DNA of 64,000 nucleotides, taken from the NCBI GenBank assembly GCA_002842515.1, contig PHDC01000001.1, positions 496,001 through 560,000 on the forward strand, given 5' to 3'. The notes under the pieces were generated by a model. It was given only the letters and a program-made list of their open reading frames with translations, was not told the origin of the DNA and did not search any database. The position numbers and the translations under genes are program-made. This DNA comes from Bacteroidetes bacterium HGW-Bacteroidetes-5 (lineage in GTDB: Bacteria > Bacteroidota > Bacteroidia > Bacteroidales > UBA932). Shown here one piece after another: positions 9,553 to 18,186 of this stretch; within the stretch, counting starts at the first letter, position 1; each line of letters opens with the position of its first letter.

Positions 9553-9659
9553 GATTATTAATATTTAAACAACAGTTACCTATGCACCTTGTCCCGATTC
9601 TTGAAACAATTTTTATCCAAAAAAATTTAATAAATTTATGAAATTATTTTTTAGTAAAT

Positions 9660-11804
9660 ATGATTTTTCTGAATATAGTAGATTTAGCATTGCCATTAAC
9701 AAATCCGGTTTTAAAATTTTTAGTTATACTCGTCATTATACTGGCAGCACCTATCTTTTTAAATAAATTCAAAATTCCACATATTCTCGGTCTTATCATT
9801 GCAGGTGCAGTAATCGGCCCCAATGGGTTTAATGTGCTGTTACGCGATAGCAGTATAATATTATCGGGGACAGCAGGGTTACTATATATAATGTTTCTTG
9901 CAGGGCTGGAGATAGATATAGCCGAATTCAAAAAAAACAGCAAAAAGAGCTTGATATTCGGGTTGTACACTTTTACAATTCCAATGGTATTGGGAATTAT
10001 AACCGGTCTATATCTCCTCAATTTCTCCGTTCTAACATCGGTTTTACTTGCAAGTATGTTCGCCTCACACACACTGATTGCATACCCGATACTTAGTAAA
10101 CTTGGGGTAACAAAAAACCGTGCTGTAAACATTGCCGTTGGAGGTACTATGATTACAGACACCCTGGCCCTGCTGGTTCTTGCCGTAATTGTCGGAATGT
10201 CAACAGGGGAGGTAAACTCAATCTTCTGGACAAAGCTCTCTATCTCAATTGTTGCATTTGTCCTGACTATAGCACTCATTTTTCCTATTATAGGGAGGTG
10301 GTTTCTCAAACGATATGAAGATAATGTCTCCCAGTATATTTTTGTTTTGGTTATGGTTTTTCTTGGTGCCGTCCTTGCCGAAGCAGCAGGAATAGAAGCA
10401 ATTATCGGTGCTTTTTTTGCAGGACTCGCACTAAACCGGCTCATACCCGCCACTTCACCGCTAATGAACAGAATAGAATTCGTAGGGAACGCAGTTTTTA
10501 TCCCGTTCTTTCTAATCGGCGTGGGAATGCTTATAGATTACAGGGTTTTTTTTCAGGATTTTGAGACTATAAAAGTTGCTGCAATAATGACTATCGTTGC
10601 AACTTTTGCTAAATATATGGCCGCATTGCTTGCCCAAAAAACATTCAGGTTCTCTGCAGATGAACGCAGATTAATTTTCGGGCTGAGCAACGCTCAAGCC
10701 GCTGCCACACTTGCCGCAGTATTGGTTGGCTACAATGTGATAATAGGCGAAACAGCAGGTGGAGAACCTATCAGACTACTTAACGAAGCAGTTTTGAACG
10801 GAACAATTATAATGATACTTATCACCTGTACAATTGCGTCATTTGTTGCACAAAAGGGAGGAAAAAACATCTCATTGCAGGTATCTTCCGATACAGATGG
10901 AGATATTACCGAAAACAGAGAGAGGATACTTATTCCCGTTAACAACCCGGAAACGATAGAAGAGCTTATAAATCTGAGCACAATAATAAAATCAAAGGAG
11001 AATAAAAATGGCTTGTATGCACTTAATATATTAAGCAACGAAAAAGATAACGAATCCAGCTCCAAAGCAAAAAAAATACTTGAGAGGGCTGTTTTCACGG
11101 CATCTGCAACAGATACTCAGCTAAACCAGCTGCTCAGGTACGATATTAACATTACCAATGGAATTACCGGGGTCATAAAAGAGCAAAACATTACAGATCT
11201 TGTAATGGGGCTGCACCTATCAAAAAACATATCTGAATCTTTTCTTGGTAAACTAACCGATGATATTCTATCTAAATGCAACATAACTACTTTTGTATAT
11301 AAGCCTTACCAGCCAATATCTACTATTAGAAAGCACATAATTATCGTACCTCCTAATGCAGAGAAAGAGATCGGGTTTCCTTTCTGGCTATCAAAAATTT
11401 GGAACATACCCAAAAACACAGGTTCAAAGCTAGTTTTTTACGCAGATGAAGCTACAATTAAAATAATTAGAGAGATCAAGTCGAAACACCCCATTGAGGC
11501 AGATTTTCAAATTTTTAAAGATTGGAATGAGTTCCTGATTATCTCCAGAGATATAAAAAATGACGATAATCTAATAGTTGTACTAAGCAGAATTCACAAA
11601 CCATCCTATCACGAAATAATGGCTAACATCCCGCAATACCTCAACAAGTTTTTTCAAACTAATAGCTATATCCTTATATATCCTATGCAATTTGGTGTGA
11701 CCGATTATGGAACAATCGATCTCAATAACCCATCACTTTTGGAACCAATCGAGAGGTTGGACGAAATAGGAAAAAACATCACAAAACTGTTTAAGCGCAA
11801 GTAA
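9660..11804 (+). CDS. CPA2 cation:proton antiporter with C-terminal USP-like domain
   Basis: 714 residues. The first roughly 400 residues are a Na+/H+ exchanger (PF00999) domain with about 12 helices and the usual GLIIAGAVIGPNG and FLAGLEID segments. After LVSSFVAQ-type helix 12 a soluble region of about 300 residues begins with ERILIPVNNPE, like universal stress protein domains fused to KefB-type antiporters. It probably moves K+ or Na+ against H+ at the inner membrane, with the tail possibly binding nucleotide. The ATG at 9660 gives the expected N-terminus. Divergent from the deacetylase with 107 bp between. Confidence 0.85.
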   Translation: MIFLNIVDLALPLTNPVLKFLVILVIILAAPIFLNKFKIPHILGLIIAGAVIGPNGFNVLLRDSSIILSGTAGLLYIMFLAGLEIDIAEFKKNSKKSLIFGLYTFTIPMVLGIITGLYLLNFSVLTSVLLASMFASHTLIAYPILSKLGVTKNRAVNIAVGGTMITDTLALLVLAVIVGMSTGEVNSIFWTKLSISIVAFVLTIALIFPIIGRWFLKRYEDNVSQYIFVLVMVFLGAVLAEAAGIEAIIGAFFAGLALNRLIPATSPLMNRIEFVGNAVFIPFFLIGVGMLIDYRVFFQDFETIKVAAIMTIVATFAKYMAALLAQKTFRFSADERRLIFGLSNAQAAATLAAVLVGYNVIIGETAGGEPIRLLNEAVLNGTIIMILITCTIASFVAQKGGKNISLQVSSDTDGDITENRERILIPVNNPETIEELINLSTIIKSKENKNGLYALNILSNEKDNESSSKAKKILERAVFTASATDTQLNQLLRYDINITNGITGVIKEQNITDLVMGLHLSKNISESFLGKLTDDILSKCNITTFVYKPYQPISTIRKHIIIVPPNAEKEIGFPFWLSKIWNIPKNTGSKLVFYADEATIKIIREIKSKHPIEADFQIFKDWNEFLIISRDIKNDDNLIVVLSRIHKPSYHEIMANIPQYLNKFFQTNSYILIYPMQFGVTDYGTIDLNNPSLLEPIERLDEIGKNITKLFKRK

Positions 11805-12017
11805 CCATCAACTGATCAAGGGCTAACAAAAGTTATCTTTTGGTTTTAGAGATGGCTACTAAATGTGTGAATTGTGTAAATTTATTTATTAATGATGTAA
11901 CGCAATTTCACTGCTTTCTTACAACCTTTAACCCGTTGGTTTTGTAGACAATCTATGTTTTCAATTCCAAAGGTGTTGGCCATTTTAACATAGTAATAAA
12001 CTATCATTTAAAACCTA
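11805..12017. other. Non-coding leader of the kai operon
   Basis: 213 bp with no plausible ORF on either strand. A TTGG at about 11935 followed by TATGTTTT at about 11951 is a poor match to the -33/-7 pair and would give a 5' leader of about 50 nt. No terminator is seen for the antiporter, so read-through into kaiC cannot be excluded. Confidence 0.35.
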
Positions 12018-13757
12018 ATGAAAAAACTTAATCACGAATTATCATCTAAGAAACTTCCGAAGTCTCCAACCGGAATTCAGGGGTTTGATGAAATAACCGG
12101 AGGTGGATTACCTAAAGGCAGGCCTATTCTGGTTTGTGGAGGTGCCGGTTGTGGTAAAACACTTTTTGCAATAGAGTTTCTTGTGCGAGGTGCAACTGAA
12201 TTCAATGAACCGGGTGTTTTTATGTCATTTGAAGAGACAAATGAAGAGTTAACCGTTAATGTTGCATCACTTGGATTTGATCTTGAAGATCTGATTCGAA
12301 GAAAGAAGCTAATACTTGACCACGTACACATAGAACGCAGCGAAATAGAGGAGACCGGAGAGTACGATCTGGAGGCTCTTTTTATAAGGCTTGGTTATGC
12401 AATCGATTCCATTGGTGCAAAAAGAGTTGTTCTGGATACTATTGAATCTCTATTTGCAGGATTGCCAAATCAATTAATATTGCGTGCAGAGTTAAGGCGT
12501 CTGTTTCGCTGGCTAAAAGATAAGGGTGTAACTGCAATAATAACAGGAGAAAAGGGAGATGAGAAATTAACCAGACAAGGTCTGGAAGAGTATGTATCAG
12601 ACTGTGTAATTATGCTTGATCATAGAGTAAATGAGCAAACATCAACACGACGGCTTCGAATCGTTAAATATCGCGGTTCGATGCACGGTACAAATGAATA
12701 TCCATTCTTAATAGATGAGACCGGCTTCTCCGTTTTGCCGGTAACTTCATTGGGATTGAAACACATTGTATCAAATGAAAGAGTCTCAAGCGGCATACTT
12801 GCACTTGATAAAATGCTAGAAGGGAAAGGTTATTATCGCGGAAGTACCGTGCTTGTATCCGGAACTGCAGGGGTGGGAAAAACAAGCATTGCAGCCCACT
12901 TTGCAGAGGCAGCTTGTAAACGGGGAGAGCGTGTACTCTACTTTTGTTTTGAAGAGTCGCCTAATCAGCTGATTCGCAATATGCTATCAATAGGTATAGA
13001 TTTAGAGCCCTGGGTAGAGAAAGGAGTTTTACTATTCCACGCAACCCGTCCTACGCTTTATGGACTGGAGATGCATTTAGCTGTTACCCACAAAGCGGTA
13101 AATGCCTTTAAGCCGGATATCGTTATTCTTGATCCAATAAACACTTTTGTCATTAGTGATAAAGAGTTTGAGATAAAAACAATGCTGATGCGAATTGTAG
13201 ATTTCCTTAAGGCGAGCCAAATTACAGCTCTTTTTACAAGTCTCACATCGAGTGAAGGTTCACTGGAGAGTTCTGAGGCCGGTATCTCATCCCTTATTGA
13301 CACCTGGATATTACTGCGTGATATAGAATTAAGCGGGGAGAGAAATAGAGGAATGTATGTTCTAAAATCACGGGGTATGGCAAACTCAAACCAAATTCGC
13401 GAATTTATGCTAACAGATCACGGAGTCGAATTACGAGAAGCCTATATTGGTTCAAAAGGGGTATTAACCGGGTCTGCACGGATTGCTCAGGAGGCAAAAG
13501 AGAGCGCAGAACTCTTGATTCGTAAAAAAGATATTGAGCGAAAAAAACGGGAAATTGAACAAAAGAGAAACACACTAAATGCACAAGTATCTGCTCTACA
13601 TTTTAAATTTGAATCAGAAGAGTCTGAAGCTATTAAAATGATTGAGATCGAACAAGACCAAATTAAACGATTAAACCAGGACAAACTGGAAATGGCAGAG
13701 AGCAGACACGCAGATAGCGAAAATATAAAATCTATAAATGCGAAAAAAACTAAATAA
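12018..13757 (+). CDS. kaiC: KaiC-like double RecA ATPase
   Basis: 579 residues; cyanobacterial KaiC is about 519. Two RecA-like halves are present. CI has Walker A GGAGCGKT (41-48) and the catalytic pair FEET (E72, E73). CII has Walker A GTAGVGKT (about 282-289) and FEES (E312, E313). The CII phosphorylation segment reads GISSLIDT: S424 and S425 align with S431 and T432 of Synechococcus KaiC, and S419 with T426. After about residue 480 the sequence becomes a charged helical, likely coiled-coil tail of about 100 residues where KaiA binds in cyanobacteria. No kaiA is seen. Three bp separate it from kaiB. Likely a hexameric ATPase/autokinase; timing function is inference. Confidence 0.9.
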   Translation: MKKLNHELSSKKLPKSPTGIQGFDEITGGGLPKGRPILVCGGAGCGKTLFAIEFLVRGATEFNEPGVFMSFEETNEELTVNVASLGFDLEDLIRRKKLILDHVHIERSEIEETGEYDLEALFIRLGYAIDSIGAKRVVLDTIESLFAGLPNQLILRAELRRLFRWLKDKGVTAIITGEKGDEKLTRQGLEEYVSDCVIMLDHRVNEQTSTRRLRIVKYRGSMHGTNEYPFLIDETGFSVLPVTSLGLKHIVSNERVSSGILALDKMLEGKGYYRGSTVLVSGTAGVGKTSIAAHFAEAACKRGERVLYFCFEESPNQLIRNMLSIGIDLEPWVEKGVLLFHATRPTLYGLEMHLAVTHKAVNAFKPDIVILDPINTFVISDKEFEIKTMLMRIVDFLKASQITALFTSLTSSEGSLESSEAGISSLIDTWILLRDIELSGERNRGMYVLKSRGMANSNQIREFMLTDHGVELREAYIGSKGVLTGSARIAQEAKESAELLIRKKDIERKKREIEQKRNTLNAQVSALHFKFESEESEAIKMIEIEQDQIKRLNQDKLEMAESRHADSENIKSINAKKTK

Positions 13758-13760
13758 CCT

Positions 13761-14108
13761 ATGACAATAAAAAAGGAGAATTCTGCAAAAAAAATCAGAG
13801 TGGAAAAACAGGTTGAGACTACAAATGATTTGTGGGTGCTTCGTTTATATGTTGCCGGTCAAACACCTAAAGCCCTGACGGCATTTACAAATCTAAAAAA
13901 AATATGTGAAGAGCAATTAAACGGAGAATACTCAATTGAAGTAATTGACCTTTTAAGAAATCCACAGTTGGGAGCCGACGATCAGATTTTTGCGTTACCT
14001 ACACTGGTCAGGAAGTTGCCTGTACCTGTTCGGAAAATAATCGGTGATCTCTCAAATACGGAGCGTGTTCTTGTTGGACTAGATTTATTGCCCGTTAATA
14101 ATTTGTAA
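13761..14108 (+). CDS. kaiB: KaiB-like protein, copy 1
   Basis: 115 residues matching KaiB over its full core: [12 protein letters not shown] at the start of the thioredoxin-like fold, [30 protein letters not shown], then LVGLDLL. The IIGD segment, important for KaiB fold switching and KaiC binding in cyanobacteria, is intact. A lysine-rich N-terminal extension of about 25 residues is added. It starts 3 bp after kaiC and is followed by a second kaiB after 24 bp. Likely binds the KaiC ring. Confidence 0.9.
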   Translation: MTIKKENSAKKIRVEKQVETTNDLWVLRLYVAGQTPKALTAFTNLKKICEEQLNGEYSIEVIDLLRNPQLGADDQIFALPTLVRKLPVPVRKIIGDLSNTERVLVGLDLLPVNNL

Positions 14109-14132
14109 ATTGAATAGTAATCTTACATTATT

Positions 14133-14483
14133 ATGAATAAAAAAGGAACAATAGTAAAAAATTGGCCAAAAGATCTAGAGCCAATTTTATCATCTCACGA
14201 TAATGACAAGTATGTTTTACGCCTATATCTTACCGGATCTACGTGTCGTTCTGTCTTGGCCTTAACGAACCTTGAAAAGATTTGTGAAGAGTATCTCGAG
14301 GGAAGATATGAGCTGGAGGTGATAGACCTGTATCAAAACCCAAGCCTGGCAAAAGGCGACCAAATAATTGCAGCCCCGACTCTGATAAAAAAATTACCGC
14401 TTCCATTCAGGCGTATTATTGGAGATATGTCAAACAGAGAAAAAGTACTTTTAGGATTAGACCTGAGAGACAAAGAGAAATGA
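14133..14483 (+). CDS. kaiB: KaiB-like protein, copy 2
   Basis: 116 residues. The core reads YVLRLYLTGST, VIDLYQNPSL, AAPTLIKKLPLPFRRIIGDM, VLLGLDL. It keeps the IIGD switch region but differs from copy 1 at many positions, including VAGQTP versus LTGSTC and a cysteine in the first turn, so it is an old paralogue rather than a recent duplicate. N-terminal extension about 26 residues. Its TGA overlaps the ATG of the PAS gene at 14480, which implies translational coupling. Two KaiBs could compete for, or act on different states of, the one KaiC. Confidence 0.88.
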   Translation: MNKKGTIVKNWPKDLEPILSSHDNDKYVLRLYLTGSTCRSVLALTNLEKICEEYLEGRYELEVIDLYQNPSLAKGDQIIAAPTLIKKLPLPFRRIIGDMSNREKVLLGLDLRDKEK

Positions 14484-15181
14484 CCAGAACAAGAGAACAA
14501 CTCGTAGTAGATAATGAGATATTAAAGACGCGCCTGTCTGATTATGAAGAGGCTATGTCTGCTATCCGAAACGGAGATGTAGATGCGATTATGGTCACCG
14601 GCAAGAATGGAGAACAGGTTTACTCTGTAAGCTCTGCAGAAACTCCTTATCGTACTTTTATAGAGCAGATGAGTGAAGGTGCAGTAACTCTAACTAAAGA
14701 GGGGGTTATCCTCTATTGTAACCCAAGGTTTGCCGAAATTGTACAGTCGCCTTATGAAAGGGTTATTGGATCTTCTATCAATCGTTATATCTCTGAGGAT
14801 GATAACTCAAAATTGAGTCTCTTTCTTTCTCAACTAACTCACAAAAAACACGATGTGATTATTGTCTCTCTGAATAAAAAAACGCAATACCTCAGACTTT
14901 CAATCCACCTCTTGCCACCATATCTGCAAGGTGAAAATTACATACTAATCGCAACTGACATATCTGACCTGAAGAAGAAAGAGGTTGAATTAAACGAGAC
15001 TATCGGAAAACTTGTAAATATGATAAATGCTTTGCGTGCACTGCGAATAGAGAATGTTAACGAAACTCTGGATATCGAAGGAAGAAAAAATCTATTGGAG
15101 ATAGCAAATGACAAACTATATAAAGAGATCTGTAAACTTAATAAGTTAGTCGATAAGTTGAAATTACAAACAAAAAAATGA
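14480..15181 (+). CDS. PAS-domain protein, kinase-less sensor half
   Basis: 233 residues. An N-terminal helix leads into AIRNGDVDAIMVTG and YRTFIEQMSEGAVTL, a conserved lead-in of many PAS histidine kinases, then a PAS domain (about 50-165, with ILYCNPRFAEIV). The last 65 residues are a predicted coiled coil. There is no kinase, GGDEF or HTH domain. The gene ends in A AAA AAA TGA, and the TGA overlaps the ATG of the downstream kinase. In other bacteria this lead-in plus PAS is usually the front of one long kinase, so the two genes probably act as a split sensor kinase. The PAS ligand is unknown. Confidence 0.82.
   Translation: MTRTREQLVVDNEILKTRLSDYEEAMSAIRNGDVDAIMVTGKNGEQVYSVSSAETPYRTFIEQMSEGAVTLTKEGVILYCNPRFAEIVQSPYERVIGSSINRYISEDDNSKLSLFLSQLTHKKHDVIIVSLNKKTQYLRLSIHLLPPYLQGENYILIATDISDLKKKEVELNETIGKLVNMINALRALRIENVNETLDIEGRKNLLEIANDKLYKEICKLNKLVDKLKLQTKK
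15172..15181 (+). promoter_or_regulatory. Possible -1 frameshift site and start/stop overlap
   Basis: Read in the PAS frame the bases are ACA AAA AAA TGA, so the heptamer A AAA AAA at 15172-15178 is in the phase required for -1 slippage and abuts the stop. The kinase frame is -1 relative to the PAS frame, and slippage would continue directly into its ATG codon. ATGA-type reinitiation is the simpler alternative; a homopolymer sequencing error is another. Confidence 0.45.
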
Positions 15182-17073
15182 ATCTTAAAGAGATCAATAA
15201 AGCTGAATTAGAGTTAACTCTTGCCAATAAAGAGCTTCTTTTCCAAAACAGAGAGAAAGAAAAACGCGCGGCAGAGTTGGTGATTGCAAACAAAGAACTT
15301 CTCTTTCAGAACAAAGAGAAGGAAAAACGCGCTGCAGAGTTGGTGATTGCAAACAAAGAACTTGCATATCAAAACAATGAAAAGGAGAATCGTGCTGCCG
15401 AGTTAATCATAGCTAACAAAGAACTTGCTTTTCAAAATGATGAAAAGGGCAAACGCGCTGCTGAATTGATACTTGCCAACGAAGAGCTTCTCTACCAAAA
15501 TAGGGAGAAAGAGAAGCGAGCAGCAGAATTAATCGTTGCAAATAGAGAGCTGCTCTTTCAAAACAAAGAGAAGGAGAAACGTGCAGCAGAGCTGGTGATT
15601 GCAAATAAAGAGCTCTCATTTCAAAATAATGAAAAGGAGAAGCGTGATGCAGAGTTAATGCTTGCCAATGAAGAACTTCTATTCCAAAACAGAGAGAAAG
15701 AGATGCGGGCTGCTGAATTGATTATCGCAAATAAGAAACTTATATTTCAGAACAAAGAGAAGGAGAAACGAGCCGCCGAACTGGTCATTGCAAACAAAGA
15801 ACTTGCATTTCAGAACAAAGAGAAAGAGAAACGTGCTGCAGAGCTGGTTATTGCAAACGATGAGCTTGCATTTCAAAACAATGAGAAAGAGAAACGTGCT
15901 GCAGAGCTAATAATTGCAAAAGATCAGGCAGAACAGAGCGACCGTCTCAAAACTGCTTTTTTAGCAAATATGTCACACGAGATAAGAACTCCTATGAATG
16001 GCGTTTTAGGTTTTGCCAGTTTATTGAAAGAGGCAGATCTTACCGGAGAAGAGCAACAGGAGTATATTAAACTTATTGAACAAAGCGGAATTCGTATGCT
16101 CAATATTATAAATGATATAATTGATATCTCAAAAATAGAATCCGGTTTGATGGAGGTTCGTTTTAAGGAGTCTAACATTAATGAGCAGATAGATTATATC
16201 TATACTTTTTTTAAACCGGAGATGGAGAGAAAAAAAATTAAGTTTTCAATGAGAAAACCATTATCGGAAAAAGAGGCATTTATAATTACAGACCGTGAGA
16301 AAATGTATGCCATTCTTACCAATCTTGTTAAAAATGCAATAAAATTTACCGACGAAGGATCTATAAAATTTGGGTACAACCTAAAAAAAGAAGAACAAAC
16401 AAAAGTACTGGAATTTTTTATTAAAGATACAGGAATTGGAGTTCCAAAAGAGAAAAAAGAGGCCATTTTCGAACGTTTTATTCAGGCAGACATAGCAGAT
16501 TTAAGGGCTAATCAGGGAACTGGGCTAGGCCTCTCTATCTCCAAAGCTTTTGTAGAGTTAATGGGTGGAAAAATATGGGTGAAAAGTAAAGAGGGGACAG
16601 GGTCTACATTTTATTTTACAACACCGTATAACCTTTATAAGCAGAGATTTACTGGCATTGAATCTTTTGTTCAAGATACCGTTAGGGCAAATGTACAAAT
16701 TAAAAAACTTAGAGTTTTGATTGTTGAAGATGACCTAACCAGTGACCTCTTTTTGACGACTATGCTCAGAAAAGTAAGCAATGAGGTTTTGCACGCAGAG
16801 ACAGGGACTAAAGCCGTAAAAGCTTGCCGGGACAATCCGGATCTGGACCTGGTTCTGATGGACATAAAAATGCCTGATATGAATGGTTATGAAGCTACCC
16901 GTCAAATACGCCAATTTAATAAAGATATAATAATTATTGCTCAAACAGCTTTTGCTCAAACCTATGATAGAATTAAAGCATTAGAGGCTGGATGTAACGA
17001 TCATATTACAAAACCCATCATCAAAGAGACATTTCTACCACTTATCCAAAAATATTTTAACCCATATTCATAG
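15178..17073 (+). CDS. Hybrid histidine kinase with 11 x 21-residue coiled-coil repeats
   Basis: 631 residues. Residues 11-241 are eleven consecutive 21-residue repeats of the type AELVIANKELLFQNKEKEKR, three heptads each, followed by a partial twelfth. Then HisKA with H267 in FLANMSHEIRTP, HATPase_c with NLVKNAIKFTDEG (N box), DTGIGVPKEK (G1) and GTGLGLSISKA (G2), and a C-terminal REC domain with LIVEDD and phospho-acceptor D in LVLMDIKMPDMNG. No transmembrane or PAS domain is present, so input must come through the coil, probably from the PAS protein or the Kai proteins. No DNA-binding domain or second regulator is nearby, so the output is not visible. Confidence 0.9.
   Translation: MNLKEINKAELELTLANKELLFQNREKEKRAAELVIANKELLFQNKEKEKRAAELVIANKELAYQNNEKENRAAELIIANKELAFQNDEKGKRAAELILANEELLYQNREKEKRAAELIVANRELLFQNKEKEKRAAELVIANKELSFQNNEKEKRDAELMLANEELLFQNREKEMRAAELIIANKKLIFQNKEKEKRAAELVIANKELAFQNKEKEKRAAELVIANDELAFQNNEKEKRAAELIIAKDQAEQSDRLKTAFLANMSHEIRTPMNGVLGFASLLKEADLTGEEQQEYIKLIEQSGIRMLNIINDIIDISKIESGLMEVRFKESNINEQIDYIYTFFKPEMERKKIKFSMRKPLSEKEAFIITDREKMYAILTNLVKNAIKFTDEGSIKFGYNLKKEEQTKVLEFFIKDTGIGVPKEKKEAIFERFIQADIADLRANQGTGLGLSISKAFVELMGGKIWVKSKEGTGSTFYFTTPYNLYKQRFTGIESFVQDTVRANVQIKKLRVLIVEDDLTSDLFLTTMLRKVSNEVLHAETGTKAVKACRDNPDLDLVLMDIKMPDMNGYEATRQIRQFNKDIIIIAQTAFAQTYDRIKALEAGCNDHITKPIIKETFLPLIQKYFNPYS
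15208..15900 (+). repeat. Eleven 63-bp in-frame tandem repeats
   Basis: Each unit encodes 21 residues with a constant core (ANKEL, FQN, EKEKRA). Units differ at synonymous and some non-synonymous sites, so the array is not freshly expanded. Because 21 is three heptads, adding or losing units would change rod length without breaking the coiled-coil register. Confidence 0.9.
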
Positions 17074-17142
17074 AAATTTCCTTTCCGAGAAAAGAATCTG
17101 CACTATTACCCTTAGCAATGGTTTAGGTTTGTAAAAAATATT

Positions 17143-17150
17143 TATATTTG
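17143..17150 (+). promoter_or_regulatory. -7 promoter element before the lipoprotein gene
   Basis: TATATTTG is a perfect TAnnTTTG element. It contains the TTG at 17148, so that codon cannot be the start; the ATG at 17169 or 17181 is used instead. Confidence 0.5.
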
Positions 17151-17168
17151 ATCTTATCTGCAATAGCA

Positions 17169-18173
17169 ATGGATCATAAAATGAGACTCGGGAAAATCTA
17201 TACGAAGGTTATAGTTGCTTTGGTTGTTTCTCTTATTGTTATAATAATTTCTTGTAACAAAGAGAGTAAACCAACGGGCGAGGAAAATCTGATTTATACC
17301 TCACCTACCCCTCTTACAGACTTTGGATCCGGAACTTTTAGAGGTCATTCCGGTGGATTGTATCCGAATGGATCGAACATTCGCCCAGAAAACCATAACT
17401 CAGAGGGCATATCAATTGCCAAATCAATTAAACCACTAAACACCTCGGGGAATATTGATGAAACGGGCGGTAAAATTGTATGGATCTCAATTGGGATGTC
17501 TAACACATCACAGGAGACATCTGCATTTATACCAATTGCACAGGCATACTCAAACAAAAATCAAAAGCTGCTCCTTGTAGATGGCGCAGAGGGAGGACAG
17601 GACATAACTAAAATAAACATAGAGTCTGCACCCTATTGGCAAACAGTTAATAATCGCCTAACTGCAGCCGGAGTAACTGCTTTTCAAGTTCAAGTAATAT
17701 GGTACAAAGAGGCCGAGATTGCCCCTAGAGACACAGCTTTTGACTCATACCCAAACTCCTTGAAAGATAAATTTATTTTATCAATACAGATGCTTAAATC
17801 AAAATTTCCCAATCTTAAACTTGTCTATTTAAGTAGTAGAACATATGCCGGATGGGCAACAGGCACTTTAAACCCGGAGCCGTACGCCTGGTTCAGCGGT
17901 TGGGCCGTTAAGCGTCTGATAGAGGAACAAATAAACGGAGCAAGCTCCTTAAATTACAAAGGCTCACAACCACAATCTGCCTGGCTTGCCTGGGGACCAT
18001 ATTTCTGGACCGACGGAACAAAACCAAGAGATGACGGAGTTAGCTGGTTACAATCGGATTATCAGGCAGATGGTGTTCATCCATCAAATTCGGGGCGTCT
18101 CAAAATAGCAAATATGCTGCTTCAATTCTTCTCCACAGATCCAACATCAACACCTTGGTTTTTAAAACAATAA
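17169..18173 (+). CDS. Predicted lipoprotein with SGNH-hydrolase-like features
   Basis: 334 residues from the ATG at 17169 (another ATG at 17181 is possible). A hydrophobic stretch ends in IIISC followed by NKES, a lipobox, so the protein is probably a lipoprotein. The body is not a clear family match, but WISIGMSNTSQE near the start and DGVHPSNSGRLKIA near the end resemble blocks I and V of SGNH/GDSL hydrolases, with a serine in place and an intact DxxH. The usual GDS is replaced by GMS. Carbohydrate esterase is possible; the substrate is unknown. A 13-bp gap leads to the small membrane protein downstream. Confidence 0.6.
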   Translation: MDHKMRLGKIYTKVIVALVVSLIVIIISCNKESKPTGEENLIYTSPTPLTDFGSGTFRGHSGGLYPNGSNIRPENHNSEGISIAKSIKPLNTSGNIDETGGKIVWISIGMSNTSQETSAFIPIAQAYSNKNQKLLLVDGAEGGQDITKINIESAPYWQTVNNRLTAAGVTAFQVQVIWYKEAEIAPRDTAFDSYPNSLKDKFILSIQMLKSKFPNLKLVYLSSRTYAGWATGTLNPEPYAWFSGWAVKRLIEEQINGASSLNYKGSQPQSAWLAWGPYFWTDGTKPRDDGVSWLQSDYQADGVHPSNSGRLKIANMLLQFFSTDPTSTPWFLKQ

Positions 18174-18186
18174 AAATATCAAGTTT

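Noticed and set aside
9644..10453. 269-codon minus-strand ORF
   Set aside because: Lies wholly antisense to the antiporter, whose membrane domain is clear; the product is low-complexity Ile/Ser/Arg-rich with no family features.
15208..15900. CRISPR-like or minisatellite array
   Set aside because: The 63-bp units are contiguous without spacers, stay in frame, and vary mostly at codon-tolerant positions: a protein repeat.
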